The notes beneath the pieces were generated by a model, which did not search any database, had not been told where the DNA came from, and worked only from the letters and a program-made list of their open reading frames with translations. A stretch of 64,000 bases of DNA from Burkholderiales bacterium (GTDB taxonomy: Bacteria > Pseudomonadota > Gammaproteobacteria > Burkholderiales > Eutrophovitaceae), in contig DATMAN010000101.1 of NCBI GenBank assembly GCA_035560005.1, forward strand, positions 101,818 through 165,817, written 5' to 3'. The translations under genes were made by a program, and so were the position numbers. Positions 46,049 to 55,630 of this stretch are shown here, in pieces (positions within the stretch are counted from its first letter, which is position 1; every line of letters begins with the position of its first letter).

Positions 46049-47863
46049 GTGAAAGCCAACCCGGTCCGGTATTCGATCCGTCCTTCGAACCCCGAAGCAC
46101 ACCTCTTCTCGGTCACCTGCACTGTCGCACTGCCCGATCCGGCCGGGCAGCGCCTTTCGCTGCCCACCTGGATTCCCGGCAGCTATCTGATCCGGGAGTT
46201 CGCCCGCCACATCGTTCACATCTCGGCACGGGGCGGACGACGCCCGGCGGCTCTGGAGAAGATCGACAAGAACACCTGGGTCGCGGAACCGGTTGAAGGC
46301 CCGCTGACCATCCAGTACGAGGTGTATGCCTTCGATTCCTCGGTGCGCGGCGCCTACCTGGATACCCGGCGCGGCTTCTTCAACGGGCCGTGCCTCTTCC
46401 TCAAGGTCCACGGGCGGGAGGACCAGCCGCACGAGGTGCAACTCCTGCCGCCGCGCGGCGCGCGCTATGGCCGCTGGCGCGTGGCGACCGCGATGCGCGC
46501 GACCGACGCCGATCGGCGCCGTTACGGGGTTTATCGCGCCGCGGACTACCAGGAGCTGATCGATCATCCGGTGGAGATGGGGGAGTTTTCGCTCGTGACC
46601 TTTCGCGCTGCGGGGGTGGCGCACGATCTGGTGATCTCCGGCCGCCATGACGCCGATTTAGATCGTCTCGCCCGAGATCTGAAGCGCTTGTGCGAGACGC
46701 AAATCGCGTTCTGGGGCGAGGCGCCGGTGGATCGTTACATTTTCCTGGTCAATGCGGTCGACGAAGGCTACGGTGGCCTGGAGCACAGCGCCTGCGCTGC
46801 GCTGCTCTGCGGCCGCGACGATCTGCCGCGCCGCGGGTTGCGCGAGCCCGACGAGCGGTACCGGACTTTTCTCGGCCTGGCGAGCCATGAGTATTTCCAC
46901 ACCTGGAACGTCAAGCGCATCAGGCCCGCGGCCTTCACCCCGTACGATCTGGACCGCGAAAACTACACGCGTAGCCTGTGGGCCTTCGAAGGCATCACCT
47001 CCTACTACGACGACCTTCTGCTCCGGCGCGCCGGGCTCATCTCCGAACAGACCTACCTCGAAATCCTGGGCAGCACCATCACGCAGGTCCTGCGCGGGCC
47101 AGGCCGCCGCAGGCAGACGGTGGCCGATTCAAGCTTCGATGCCTGGATCAAGTACTACCGCCCGGACGAGAACACGCCCAACGCGGTGGTGAGCTACTAC
47201 CAGAAGGGGAGCCTGATCGCCTTGTGCCTCGATCTGCTGATCCGCGAGCGCAGCGGCGGGCGCCGCTCGCTCGACCATGTCATGCGCGCCTTGTGGCGCC
47301 GTCATGGCCGCAGCGGGGTTGCGGTTCCCGAGGACGGCGTGGAGCAGCTCGCGGAGGAAGTGACGGGACTGCGCCTGAAGGGTTTTTTCGATCTGGCGCT
47401 GCGCTCGACCGCGGAGCTGCCGCTGGCGCGGCTGTTGCGCACCGTGGGCATCGAAATGGTGTTGCGCCCGGCCGAATCGGCGTCCGACCGCGGTGGCAAG
47501 CGCGCAACCCGGCCGCAAGCGGAACTGGCGGTGCGCGCCGACCTGGGCGCTCGCATCCGCGCCGAAGGCGGCGAGCTGCGCGTGACCCACGTGCTGGATG
47601 GCGGCGCCGCACAGCGCGCCGGCCTTTGCGCCGGCGATGTCATCTTCGCGCTCGACGGCCTGCGCGTGACCGGCAAGAACTTGGAAGAGCGGCTTGCGCG
47701 CCTGCGCGCCGGCCAACGATGTCGCCTGCACGCCTTTCGCCGCGACGAGCTGATGAGCTTCGACGTGCGCTTCCCGCGGCCGCCGAGCGACACCTGCGTG
47801 CTGGTCCCGATCACCGACCGGCAGGCCGAACGCCGGCGCCGCGCGTGGCTCAAGAGGGCATGA
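46049..47863 (+). CDS. M61 family glycyl aminopeptidase with PDZ domain
   Basis: 604-aa cytoplasmic metallopeptidase. An N-terminal beta domain (YSIRPSNPEAHLF, LPTWIPGSYLIREFARHI) precedes the M61 catalytic domain with zinc motif HEYFHTWNVKRIRP near residue 280 and the third ligand in WAFEGITSYYDD. The C-terminal PDZ domain (about 505-595) has GGAAQRAGLCAGDVIFALDG. There is no signal peptide. The start is GTG 46049 (KANPVRYSIRP) or TTG 46034; neither has a good ribosome-binding site. Physiological substrates of this family are unknown. Confidence 0.92.
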   Translation: MKANPVRYSIRPSNPEAHLFSVTCTVALPDPAGQRLSLPTWIPGSYLIREFARHIVHISARGGRRPAALEKIDKNTWVAEPVEGPLTIQYEVYAFDSSVRGAYLDTRRGFFNGPCLFLKVHGREDQPHEVQLLPPRGARYGRWRVATAMRATDADRRRYGVYRAADYQELIDHPVEMGEFSLVTFRAAGVAHDLVISGRHDADLDRLARDLKRLCETQIAFWGEAPVDRYIFLVNAVDEGYGGLEHSACAALLCGRDDLPRRGLREPDERYRTFLGLASHEYFHTWNVKRIRPAAFTPYDLDRENYTRSLWAFEGITSYYDDLLLRRAGLISEQTYLEILGSTITQVLRGPGRRRQTVADSSFDAWIKYYRPDENTPNAVVSYYQKGSLIALCLDLLIRERSGGRRSLDHVMRALWRRHGRSGVAVPEDGVEQLAEEVTGLRLKGFFDLALRSTAELPLARLLRTVGIEMVLRPAESASDRGGKRATRPQAELAVRADLGARIRAEGGELRVTHVLDGGAAQRAGLCAGDVIFALDGLRVTGKNLEERLARLRAGQRCRLHAFRRDELMSFDVRFPRPPSDTCVLVPITDRQAERRRRAWLKRA

Positions 47864-47984
47864 GCCGCCACGACACCTGAAAAGGCAAGCGAAAGGCGTG
47901 CGGGCGTTTGCGATTCTGCGGGCCCTGGCGCATGGGATCTGCGGGTGCGTATTCCGCAAGCCACTCACTGCAACTGCCCGGGTC

Positions 47985-48031
47985 TTCTGGGTGCCTTCGT
48001 GCCCTGCTGGTCGATCTGCTTTCTTTGGGTC
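47985..48031 (-). repeat. copy of the CACGAAGGCAC-type intergenic element
   Basis: On the minus strand the gap between the peptidase and the antiporter reads ACCAGCAGGGCACGAAGGCA then CCCAGAAG. It shares GGCACGAAGGC with the element at 36128-36160. The gap (47864-48042) holds nothing else I recognise. Confidence 0.35.
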
Positions 48032-48042
48032 GTTTTGGCGAT

Positions 48043-49767
48043 TCAACGTTCTGCAGCGATGCGCACGCCGACCTTGGTGATCTTGCGCCCCTCCAGTTCG
48101 CGCACCACCAGCTCCAGCGGCCCGAGGCGCATGCGGTCGCCCACCACGGTGCGGCCGCGGAAACGCCAGTCGAGATACTGCGCGAGCGTCCTCGCGCGCA
48201 GCGACTCCGGCACCGCAACGCCATAGACCTCCGCCAACTCGCCCAACGTGGCTTCGCCGGTCAGGGTGAAGCTGCCGTAGTACTGCGCCTGTTCGGTTTC
48301 CTCGAAGTCGTCCGCCGGCACGAACAGGCGCTCCAGCACTGGAATCTCGTGGTCCCCGGTGATCACGTACAACAGGTCGCCGGCGGCGACCTGCGCGTGT
48401 CCGATGTCGTCGAGCGCCCGGCCGTCGCGGAACACGGCCGCCACCCGGGCGTCCGCCGGAAGCTCGAGATGCGCAACCTTGCGGCCGATCGCCTCGCTGG
48501 CCGGGCTCACGCGCCATGCGAGCAGACGCAGACCCGCCTTGCCCGGAACGATCAGCCGTTCCGAAAACAGCGGCTCGTGCTCGGTGGGCAGCTTCAGGCG
48601 CAACCACGCAGCCAACGGCGCGACGCTCCATCCCTGGATGATGAGCGAGGTCAGCACCACGAAGAACGCCACGTTGAAATAGATCTGCGCCTCCTCCAGC
48701 CCGCCCAGCACCGGGAAGATCGCGAGCACGATCGGCACCGCACCGCGCAAGCCGACCCAGGCGATGAACAGCTGCTCGCGCCAGGGAAACTTGAACGGCA
48801 GCAGGGAGAGCCACGCGGCCAGCGGGCGCGCGACGAAGATCAGCACGAGCGCGATGAACAGCGCGTCCATCGCGGAAGGAACCAGGGCGCTCGGCGTGAC
48901 CAGCAGCCCCAGCAGCACGAACATCGTGATCTGCGCCAGCCAGGCCAGACCGTCCTGCACCTTGAGGATATTGTCGATCGCATGCACCCGGCTGTTGCCG
49001 AGCACCAGTCCGGCGAGATAGATCGCGAGGAAGCCGCTGCCTTCGACCAGAACCGTGGCGGCGTAGATGCACAGGCCGCCGGCTGCGGCGAGCAGGGGGT
49101 ACAGGCCGAGCGTCAGGCTGACGCGCTCGATTAGCGCGGCGAGCAGCTTGCCCCCGAGCAGGCCGACGCCTGCCCCGATCCCGAACTGAACGATCAGTTC
49201 GCCGAGCACGCCGATCCCCAGGCTGCGTCCGCCGGTGTTGATCGCCTCGATGAACACCAGCGTGAGGAACACGGCCATCGGGTCGTTGCAGCCGGATTCG
49301 ATCTCCAGCGTCGCTCCGACCCGCTGCTTCAACCGCATGCCGCGCGCATGCAGCAGGGAAAACACGGCGGCCGCGTCGGTGGAGCCGACGATGGCACCGA
49401 TCAGCATGCCCTGCATCCAGTCCATGTCGAGCACCCAAGCCGCTGCCGCTCCAACCGTTCCCGCGGTGAGAATCACGCCCAGCGTGGCCAGCGAGAGCGC
49501 CGGGCGCAGCCCGACGCGGAAAGTATCGGTGTGCGTGCGCACGCCGCCGTCGAACAGGATGACGGCGAGCGCCACCGTGGCGACGATGTAGGCGGCATCG
49601 AAGTTGTGGAACCGGATGCCGCCCGGCCCGTCCTCGCCGGCCAGCATGCCGACCGCGAGAAACACCAGCAGCAGCGGCGCGCCGGTGCGATTGGCGATGA
49701 GGCTCGCCAGCACGGCGCTCACCACCAGCAGGGCACCGACGAAAATGGCCTGGTTAGCGAACTCCAC
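48043..49767 (-). CDS. potassium/proton antiporter, NhaP2/CvrA type (CPA1)
   Basis: 574-aa inner-membrane protein. About 13 membrane helices occupy residues 1-395, with ion-binding SGCNDPMAVFLTL, GSTDAAAVFSLLHARG and WVGLRGAVPIVLA. The C-terminal cytosolic part has a TrkA-C-like domain (SEAIGRKVAHLELPADARV) and a CorC/HlyC-associated domain (ATLGELAEVYGV to RIAAER). This combination is typical of cell-volume/K+ efflux antiporters (CvrA). Start is GTG 49767. Ion specificity is inferred from family membership. Confidence 0.92.
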   Translation of the reverse strand: MEFANQAIFVGALLVVSAVLASLIANRTGAPLLLVFLAVGMLAGEDGPGGIRFHNFDAAYIVATVALAVILFDGGVRTHTDTFRVGLRPALSLATLGVILTAGTVGAAAAWVLDMDWMQGMLIGAIVGSTDAAAVFSLLHARGMRLKQRVGATLEIESGCNDPMAVFLTLVFIEAINTGGRSLGIGVLGELIVQFGIGAGVGLLGGKLLAALIERVSLTLGLYPLLAAAGGLCIYAATVLVEGSGFLAIYLAGLVLGNSRVHAIDNILKVQDGLAWLAQITMFVLLGLLVTPSALVPSAMDALFIALVLIFVARPLAAWLSLLPFKFPWREQLFIAWVGLRGAVPIVLAIFPVLGGLEEAQIYFNVAFFVVLTSLIIQGWSVAPLAAWLRLKLPTEHEPLFSERLIVPGKAGLRLLAWRVSPASEAIGRKVAHLELPADARVAAVFRDGRALDDIGHAQVAAGDLLYVITGDHEIPVLERLFVPADDFEETEQAQYYGSFTLTGEATLGELAEVYGVAVPESLRARTLAQYLDWRFRGRTVVGDRMRLGPLELVVRELEGRKITKVGVRIAAER

Positions 49768-49811
49768 GTTTCCGGATCGGATGTCCTCGTGTTCCGCGCT
49801 TCGCGCCGGAT

Positions 49812-50588
49812 TCAGCTTCCAATGTCTGCGACCGGTGCCGGCCGCCAGCGCAGCAGGCGGCGTTCGACGAACGTCACGATCCTGTCCAGGATGAGCGCGC
49901 AGGCGGTCAGGACGATGACGCCGGCGAATACCGTGTTGATGTCGAACACGCCCTCGGCCTGCAGGATGAGATAACCCATTCCCCGGGCCGAGCCCAGATA
50001 CTCGCCGACCACCGCGCCCACGAAGGCCATTCCCACCGAGGCGTGCAGGCTGGAGAACACCCAGCCGGCAGCGCTGGGGACGTACACGTAACGCAGCAAC
50101 TGGCGCTTGTCCGCACCCAGCATGCGCGCGCTGGCGATCAATACCGGGTTCACTTCGCGCACCCCGTGATAGACGCTGAAGAACACGATGAAGAACACCA
50201 GCGTCACTCCGAGCAGCACCTTGGACCAGATGCCCAGCCCGAACCAGACCGCGAAGATCGGCGCGAGGATCACCCGCGGCATGGAATTGAGCGCCTTGAT
50301 GTAGGGATCCAGCAGCGCGGAAGCCGTCTCGGACAACGCCAGCCACAGACCGGCTGCCACGCCCAGGATGGTTCCCATCGCGAACGCCAGCACCGTCTCC
50401 AGCAAGGTGACGCCCAGATGGGGCCAGATCCTGCCGCTGGCGAACCATTCCCAGATCCGCTGCAGCACGACCAGCGGCTCGCCGAAGAAAAACGGAGGCA
50501 GCCATCCGACGCGGGTCAGCGCGTGCCACAGCGCGAACAGGCCAAAGAGCAGGAGCGCCTGGTACAGGGGCAGCCAGCGCGGTCTCAT
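49812..50588 (-). CDS. ABC transporter permease, nitrate/sulfonate/taurine type
   Basis: 258-aa membrane protein with about six helices and the inner-membrane coupling (EAA-like) loop, ARMLGADKRQLLRYVYVPSA. An upstream segment LVVLQRIWEWFASGRIWPHL is characteristic of the SsuC/TauC family. The ATG at 50588 places the first helix correctly; an open frame further upstream is basic and unlikely. It probably works with the ATPase encoded 82 bases upstream. No periplasmic binding protein is adjacent, so the substrate is unknown. Confidence 0.9.
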   Translation of the reverse strand: MRPRWLPLYQALLLFGLFALWHALTRVGWLPPFFFGEPLVVLQRIWEWFASGRIWPHLGVTLLETVLAFAMGTILGVAAGLWLALSETASALLDPYIKALNSMPRVILAPIFAVWFGLGIWSKVLLGVTLVFFIVFFSVYHGVREVNPVLIASARMLGADKRQLLRYVYVPSAAGWVFSSLHASVGMAFVGAVVGEYLGSARGMGYLILQAEGVFDINTVFAGVIVLTACALILDRIVTFVERRLLRWRPAPVADIGS

Positions 50589-50670
50589 GCGGGCGTGGCC
50601 TCGAACGAACGCCCGTGCCCGCGCGCGCGATCGTTGCCCGCGAGCACACCGCCCCGGCTTGCGCGCGCGC

Positions 50671-51492
50671 TCATGGCGCCGCTCCTGCACGGTGTGCCTT
50701 CAGCACTTGCTGCTTGAGCACCCGCCAGATCGCACCATGCAGCTCGAGGAATCGCGCGGTCAGCCTTACCTCGGACACATCGCGCGGCCGCGCCAGATCG
50801 ATGCGAAATTCCTCGAGCGGCCGGCCGGCCGGGCCGGCCGACAACACCACCACGCGGTCCGAGAGCGCGATCGCTTCTTCGATGTCGTGCGTGACGAACA
50901 CGACCGACTTGCGATCCTGCGACCACAAGGCGAGCAGCTCGTTCTCCATCAGGCTGCGGGTCTGTACGTCGAGCGCGGAGAACGGCTCGTCCATCAGGAG
51001 AATCTTGGGGTCGAGGATCAGCGTCTGCGCCAGGGCCACTCGCTTGCGCATGCCACCCGAAAGTTCGTGCGGGTATTTCGCGCCATGACCCGACAAGCCG
51101 ACTCTGGCGAGCCACGCGTCCGCCCGCTCGACCGCCTCGGCTCTGCCCGCCCCGCACAGCAGCGGCCCGAGCATCACGTTCTCGCGGGCCGTGCGCCACG
51201 GCAGCAGCGAATCGCTCTGAAACAGGTAGCCCGCGTGCCGGTTCAGTCCGGCGAGCGGCGTCCCCAGCACCGTGACCGATCCGGCGGTCGGCGCGAGCAA
51301 CCCGGCGGCCACGTTGAGCAGGGTGGACTTGCCGCAACCGGTCGGACCGACCAGCGAGACGAACTCGCCTTCTTCGACCGCGAGGCTGGCCTGTGCCACT
51401 GCGGTGTAGGCGGCGCCGTTTCTTCCTGGAAAAGTGCAGGTGATGCGGTCGAGGACCAGAGCGCTTTGCGCCATCTTCAGCCCGGCGCTCAT
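50671..51492 (-). CDS. ABC transporter ATPase, nitrate/sulfonate/taurine type
   Basis: 273-aa ATPase with Walker A GPTGCGKST, Q-loop LFQSDSLLPW, signature LSGGMRKR, Walker B ILLMDEPFSALD and H-loop VTHDIEEA. It belongs to the SsuB/TauB/NrtD group. The start is ATG 51492, with a second in-frame ATG at 51474. It is the first gene of a two-gene unit with the permease; a binding protein would be expected and is missing. Confidence 0.92.
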   Translation of the reverse strand: MSAGLKMAQSALVLDRITCTFPGRNGAAYTAVAQASLAVEEGEFVSLVGPTGCGKSTLLNVAAGLLAPTAGSVTVLGTPLAGLNRHAGYLFQSDSLLPWRTARENVMLGPLLCGAGRAEAVERADAWLARVGLSGHGAKYPHELSGGMRKRVALAQTLILDPKILLMDEPFSALDVQTRSLMENELLALWSQDRKSVVFVTHDIEEAIALSDRVVVLSAGPAGRPLEEFRIDLARPRDVSEVRLTARFLELHGAIWRVLKQQVLKAHRAGAAP

Positions 51493-51598
51493 CGCGCAGC
51501 GCGCACAAGGGCGCTGCGGCTCGGGAATTGACCGGCCGGCACGAGCGTCGAATCCATCGTCCCGAATTCTAGCCGACGGCCCATCCGGGCACGACCGG

Positions 51599-51604
51599 TA
51601 TACT
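51599..51604 (+). promoter_or_regulatory. possible -10 upstream of the GMC oxidoreductase gene
   Basis: TATACT at 51599-51604 would give a leader of about 170 bases before the ATG at 51780. The 287-base gap to the divergent ABC ATPase holds no gene I can support. Confidence 0.3.
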
Positions 51605-51779
51605 GCGCGTCATTCAACGGGCGCAGCCATGGCACGGGGCATGAGACCGCGGGCTTCGGACTCCTTCACCGATGTCGAAGTCGAGGCTTTGACCGAAAGG
51701 GGGCGCGCGCCTGCGCCGGCCAGAGGAACCCACTGAGTGTTCCGAGCCGGCGGACTAAGCACAAGACGGAGCAGACGCG

Positions 51780-53408
51780 ATGGCTGGTTCGATGGGTTCG
51801 TACGACTACATCATCGTGGGCGCCGGGTCAGCCGGCTGCGTGCTGGCGAACCGTCTGAGCGCCGATCCGGGCATGAGCGTGCTGCTCATCGAAGCGGGCG
51901 GGAAAGACGACTACTTCTGGATCCCGATCCCGGTGGGTTACCTGTTCACCATCGGCAATCCGCGCACCGACTGGATGTATCGCACGGAGCCCGAGGACGG
52001 GCTGAACGGACGTTCGATCGGCTACGCCCGAGGCAAGGTCATGGGCGGCTGCACGTCGATCAACGCCATGATCTACATGCGCGGACAGAAGAGCGACTAC
52101 GATGACTGGGCCGCACGGGGCAACCGCGGCTGGACCTGGGAGGAAGTGCTGCCCTATTTCAAGCGCATGGAGGACTATGTCCACGGCGCGGATCAGTTCC
52201 ATGGCGCCGGCGGCGAGCTGCCGGTCCAGGAGCGGCGCGTGAGCTGGGAGATCCTCGAAGCCTGGCGCGAGGCCGCGGAGGAATGCGGCATTCCCAAGAT
52301 CACGGAATTCAACCGGGGAGACAACTTCGGCAATGCCTATTTCCAGATGAACCAGCGCAACGGCGTACGCTGGAATGCGGTACGCGCGTTTCTGCGGCCG
52401 ATCAGGCGGCGCAGGAATCTGCACATCCTCGACCAGGCGCATGTTCAGCGTGTCCTCATCGACGCGCGCGGCGGAGTCAGGCGCGCAACCGGCGTGGAGC
52501 TGCGCTTGTCCAACGGGCAGCTGCGCAGCGCCGAGGCCAAGCGCGAGGTCCTGCTGGCGGCGGGTGCGATCGGATCTCCGCAGATCCTCCAGCTCTCCGG
52601 GATCGGTCCAGGCCCATTGCTGCAGCAATGCGGCATCCAGGTGGTGCACGACCTGCCCGGAGTCGGCGAAAACCTTCACGATCATCTGCAGATCCGCCTG
52701 CAGTACAAGGTCGCCAACACCGTCACGCTCAACGACCGCGCGCGCGGCGTCCTCGGCCGGATCGCCATGGGTCTGGAGTATTGCCTGTTGCGCACCGGCC
52801 CGCTGACCATGCCGCCCTCGCAGCTCGGCGCCTTCGGCAAGAGCGATCCTTCGCAGCCTTCGGCGAACATCGAATGGCACGTGCAGCCGCTGTCGCTGGA
52901 CAGGTTCGGCGAACCGCTGCACCGCTTCTCCGCCATCACCCCGTCGGTGTGCAATCTGCGGCCCACGAGTCGCGGTTATGTCAGGATCAAGAGCCCGGAC
53001 CCGCTGGCACATCCGGCGATCAAGCCGAACTATCTCTGCACCGAAGAAGACCGCCGCGTGGCGGTGGATTCGATCCGCATCACGCGCCGTATCATGTCGG
53101 CCAGAGCGCTCGCCCGCTTTCAACCCCGGGAGTTCCGCCCGGGGCCGGAAGCGCAGTCGGACGAAGAGCTGATCCGCGCCGCAGGCGATCTCGGCACGAC
53201 CATCTTCCATCCCGTCGGCACATGCAAGATGGGCAGCGATCCCCTGGCGGTCGTCGACGACCGGTTGCGCGTGCACGGCGTCCGGAATCTGCGCGTGATC
53301 GACGCGTCGGTCATGCCGCGGATCACCTCCGGCAATACCAACGCGCCGACGATGATGATCGCCGAAAAGGGCGCGGAGTTCGTCAAGCGCGACCGCGGCT
53401 TCGCCTGA
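51780..53408 (+). CDS. GMC-family FAD oxidoreductase (choline/alcohol dehydrogenase-like)
   Basis: 542-aa flavoprotein with the FAD-binding [35 protein letters not shown], the GMC signature [17 protein letters not shown] and the C-terminal catalytic pair His in HPVGTCKMG and Asn in [14 protein letters not shown]. It is closest in pattern to choline dehydrogenase (BetA) and short-chain alcohol dehydrogenases; the substrate is unknown. No betaine aldehyde dehydrogenase or regulator is nearby. No signal peptide. The ATG at 51780 begins seven residues before the dinucleotide-binding fold. Confidence 0.9.
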   Translation: MAGSMGSYDYIIVGAGSAGCVLANRLSADPGMSVLLIEAGGKDDYFWIPIPVGYLFTIGNPRTDWMYRTEPEDGLNGRSIGYARGKVMGGCTSINAMIYMRGQKSDYDDWAARGNRGWTWEEVLPYFKRMEDYVHGADQFHGAGGELPVQERRVSWEILEAWREAAEECGIPKITEFNRGDNFGNAYFQMNQRNGVRWNAVRAFLRPIRRRRNLHILDQAHVQRVLIDARGGVRRATGVELRLSNGQLRSAEAKREVLLAAGAIGSPQILQLSGIGPGPLLQQCGIQVVHDLPGVGENLHDHLQIRLQYKVANTVTLNDRARGVLGRIAMGLEYCLLRTGPLTMPPSQLGAFGKSDPSQPSANIEWHVQPLSLDRFGEPLHRFSAITPSVCNLRPTSRGYVRIKSPDPLAHPAIKPNYLCTEEDRRVAVDSIRITRRIMSARALARFQPREFRPGPEAQSDEELIRAAGDLGTTIFHPVGTCKMGSDPLAVVDDRLRVHGVRNLRVIDASVMPRITSGNTNAPTMMIAEKGAEFVKRDRGFA

Positions 53409-53440
53409 GCCCGCGCACCGCCTACCATCCTGGAGCTCCG

Positions 53441-53836
53441 ATGGAAACCGTCCAACCCAGGGAGTCGTTGATCAGCGTTGCCAATCTGGTCTATGGCCTG
53501 CACAGCCTGAGCATTGCGATCGGCGTGCTCGGCGCCTGGACCATCGTGGGAGCGTTCGTCTTCGGCATCCCGTCGATCGTCGCGGTCATCGTCAACTACG
53601 TGAAGCGGGACGAAGCCTCGGGTACCTGGCTGGAGTCGCACTTCCGATGGCAGATCAGGACGTTCTGGTTCGCGCTGCTGTGGTGCCTGATCGCGGCGCT
53701 GCTCGCCGTCACCATTGTCGGCATTCCCCTGGCGTGGGCCGTGCTCGTCGTTGCCGGCATCTGGGTGATCTACCGGGTGGTCCGCGGCTGGCTGGCCCTG
53801 GCGGACCGAAGAGCGCTGAACGTTCCCGCGGCGTGA
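53441..53836 (+). CDS. DUF4870-like small membrane protein
   Basis: 131-aa protein with three hydrophobic segments (about residues 22-50, 73-95, 96-118) and a conserved Arg-rich cytosolic loop ([20 protein letters not shown]). The pattern resembles DUF4870-type membrane proteins of unknown function. The stop overlaps the next ATG (TGATG). A 32-base gap separates it from the GMC gene. Confidence 0.75.
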   Translation: METVQPRESLISVANLVYGLHSLSIAIGVLGAWTIVGAFVFGIPSIVAVIVNYVKRDEASGTWLESHFRWQIRTFWFALLWCLIAALLAVTIVGIPLAWAVLVVAGIWVIYRVVRGWLALADRRALNVPAA

Positions 53837-54180
53837 TGTCCGCTCGCCTTCGCGCCGCGGCGCTCGCCGCACTGTGCCTGAGCGCCGCAGGCTCGCGCGC
53901 CGAGGATCTCTTTGTACTGCGCTCGGGCCTGAACGAAGTGGTGCTCATCGATCGCGCGAGCATCGTGCGCAAGGGCTCCCGCGCTCGCGCTTGGGTGGTC
54001 GAGCGCAAGGAAGGCGGGGGCGGGGCCAACACGGAAAGCCGCAGCCTTTACGTGTTCGACTGCGCCGCGCGCACGCTCGGCGTGGCCGGGCGCGAGGACG
54101 GCGCAGGGGCGGCCGCGTCGCTCAGCCCGCCGCGCTCCGGCCTGGAACAGACCCTGATCGCCTACGCCTGCGGCCGGTGA
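53836..54180 (+). CDS. exported hypothetical protein (surface-adhesin E-like)
   Basis: 114-aa protein with a signal peptide (about residues 1-22, cleavage near SRA-ED). It has the pattern [20 protein letters not shown], then [13 protein letters not shown], and a late C in LIAYACGR. One conserved Cys pair in this layout matches the surface-adhesin E-like domain (a short beta-rich exported domain). The gene at 55796 has the same layout. The start overlaps the membrane-protein gene (TGATG). Function is unknown. Confidence 0.7.
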   Translation: MSARLRAAALAALCLSAAGSRAEDLFVLRSGLNEVVLIDRASIVRKGSRARAWVVERKEGGGGANTESRSLYVFDCAARTLGVAGREDGAGAAASLSPPRSGLEQTLIAYACGR

Positions 54181-54948
54181 TCAGGCGAGTTCCGCCTGCA
54201 GTTTCGCGAGGAAAGCGCGAATGCGCTTGGCGTTCTGGCCCAAGTCGCTGCGTCCCACCCGCGACTTGGAACGAACGTCCACCTGGGTCCCGTCGGAGTT
54301 GGTGGTGATGCGCACCACCACGTCGTCCTTGAACCCGTAGAGCAGCGAAGTGTCGGTGGCCTCGATCCGCATCTCCTGAGGACTGGCGTCCACCAGCTCC
54401 ATGCCCATCTTGACAATGACCGCCTTGGCCGCTTCGAAGACCTTTTCCGGAGGGTGGCTCACGACCAGCGGCGCCAGATCGGGGTAGGCCTTGCGCTGCT
54501 GCTCCGCCACCTCCGGCCCGTCGTATTCGACCGGGTGGTCGCCCTCTTTCCTCACGTTCTTCACCGCGACGAAGGCGGGGGGATTGCCAAGATCCGTGGT
54601 GATGTCGTGAATGTAGGGAACCGAGTCGAGCGTACGCTTCCAGCTCCAGGGCACGTAGAGCGCCAGCGCCGCAACGACCAGGCCGATCGCGCCGAGTACC
54701 ATCGCCGCGCGCGAGCGGGCCGCGGGGATGAGCAGTCCGGCCGCGATGAGCACCACGGCGGCGGCCGCCCCCCAGAAAGTCCACCGGATGATCGCAAATC
54801 CGGTACGGAAATGCCACAGCCCCAGCCGGTAGCCGATGCCGGAAAAGATCATCGCACCGGCACAGATTACCGCCACCGCGAACCCGCCGATCAGCAGCCA
54901 CTGCGACCGCCGGCTCGGCACTTTCGCCGTCCCCGCTTCCGCGTTCAT
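54181..54948 (-). CDS. DUF1499 membrane protein
   Basis: 255-aa protein with three predicted membrane helices in residues 15-105 and a C-terminal DUF1499 domain (residues ~115-250), seen as FEAAKAVIVKMGMELVDA, IEATDTSLLYGFKDDVVVRI and VDVRSKSRVGRSDLGQNAKR. The ATG at 54948 is preceded by a near-perfect GGAGGTGA. It is convergent with the adhesin-E-like gene. Function is unknown; DUF1499 domains also occur in eukaryotic organelles. Confidence 0.88.
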   Translation of the reverse strand: MNAEAGTAKVPSRRSQWLLIGGFAVAVICAGAMIFSGIGYRLGLWHFRTGFAIIRWTFWGAAAAVVLIAAGLLIPAARSRAAMVLGAIGLVVAALALYVPWSWKRTLDSVPYIHDITTDLGNPPAFVAVKNVRKEGDHPVEYDGPEVAEQQRKAYPDLAPLVVSHPPEKVFEAAKAVIVKMGMELVDASPQEMRIEATDTSLLYGFKDDVVVRITTNSDGTQVDVRSKSRVGRSDLGQNAKRIRAFLAKLQAELA

Positions 54949-55113
54949 GTTCACCTCCGTCGATCGGAGCCGCCCGGCTCTCATGATTTTCATGAATTCT
55001 AGTCCAGCGCGCGCTGCGCCAGTCAACGCAGGCTGGAGCGGGACGTTAAGCGCGCGTCGCCCTGCGGAGCGAGCTGCTGGCGGCAAGTCACAATCCAAAA
55101 GGAGCTAGGACAC

Positions 55114-55344
55114 ATGAAACGATTGATCGGTCTGCTGATGGTTACCCTGTTCTGCGCCACCTCCGTCTACACCTTCGCGGCCGACGAGGCGGCGCAGCCA
55201 GCCAAACCCGAGCAGCACATGAAGGTCAAGAAACACAGCAAGAAGAAGCAGGAGCACGCGAGAAAAGAAGAAAAGAAGGAAGGCGCACCGGCCGCGACGC
55301 CGGCCACACCGGCCACGCCTGCGACGCCCGAGAAGAAGGGCTGA
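55114..55344 (+). CDS. small exported Lys/Pro/Thr-rich protein
   Basis: 76-aa protein. The signal peptide is residues 1-22 (TFA-AD), followed by a short Ala/Pro-rich stretch, a Lys-rich stretch (KVKKHSKKKQEHARKEEKK) and a fourfold PAT/ATP repeat ending TPEKKG. The mature protein is only about 54 residues, very basic and probably unstructured. AAGGAG precedes the ATG, and a very strong terminator follows at 55395. No homologue recognised; it could bind an anionic surface polymer, but that is a guess. Confidence 0.75.
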   Translation: MKRLIGLLMVTLFCATSVYTFAADEAAQPAKPEQHMKVKKHSKKKQEHARKEEKKEGAPAATPATPATPATPEKKG

Positions 55345-55394
55345 TCGCAGCCGCACGGGTCGTTCGATCGGCGGACGACGCGCTCCGCCAACGC

Positions 55395-55428
55395 ACGGGC
55401 AGCGCATCTGCGCTGCCCGTTTTCTTTT
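55395..55428 (+). terminator. strong intrinsic terminator
   Basis: ACGGGCAGCGCA (55395-55406) and TGCGCTGCCCGT (55409-55420) are exact complements around TC. This allows a 10-bp stem with a 6-base loop, followed by TTTCTTTTCC. It lies 50 bases after the Lys/Pro-rich gene. Confidence 0.88.
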
Positions 55429-55574
55429 CCTCGCGCCGCCATTCCAGCGCAAGCCGCACGACAGTCGAGCTCGCGCCGGATCGTTGCGACGTGACGGGAA
55501 TATGACCGTTCCAATTCCCGCGCGGCATGAAAGCTATGCCGGTCGCCGGGATTCTTTTCCGCTGCCGGCGCACC

Positions 55575-55580
55575 TATATT
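55575..55580 (+). promoter_or_regulatory. -10 element for the small-gene operon
   Basis: TATATT about 50 bases upstream of the ATG at 55631; TTCTTT at 55552-55557 is a weak -35 at 17 bases. Farther up, CGGGAAT (55495-55501) and ATTCCCG (55514-55520) form an inverted repeat that might be an operator. Confidence 0.35.
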
Positions 55581-55630
55581 GCACTGCGTCAGATGCGCGA
55601 TGCGCGCACCTTCCGTGACAGGAGGCTTTC

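Noticed and set aside
51629-51736. 35-codon frame between the ABC ATPase and the GMC oxidoreductase
   Set aside because: No ribosome-binding site, no recognised sequence and composition of non-coding GC-rich DNA; could be a leader peptide but nothing supports it.
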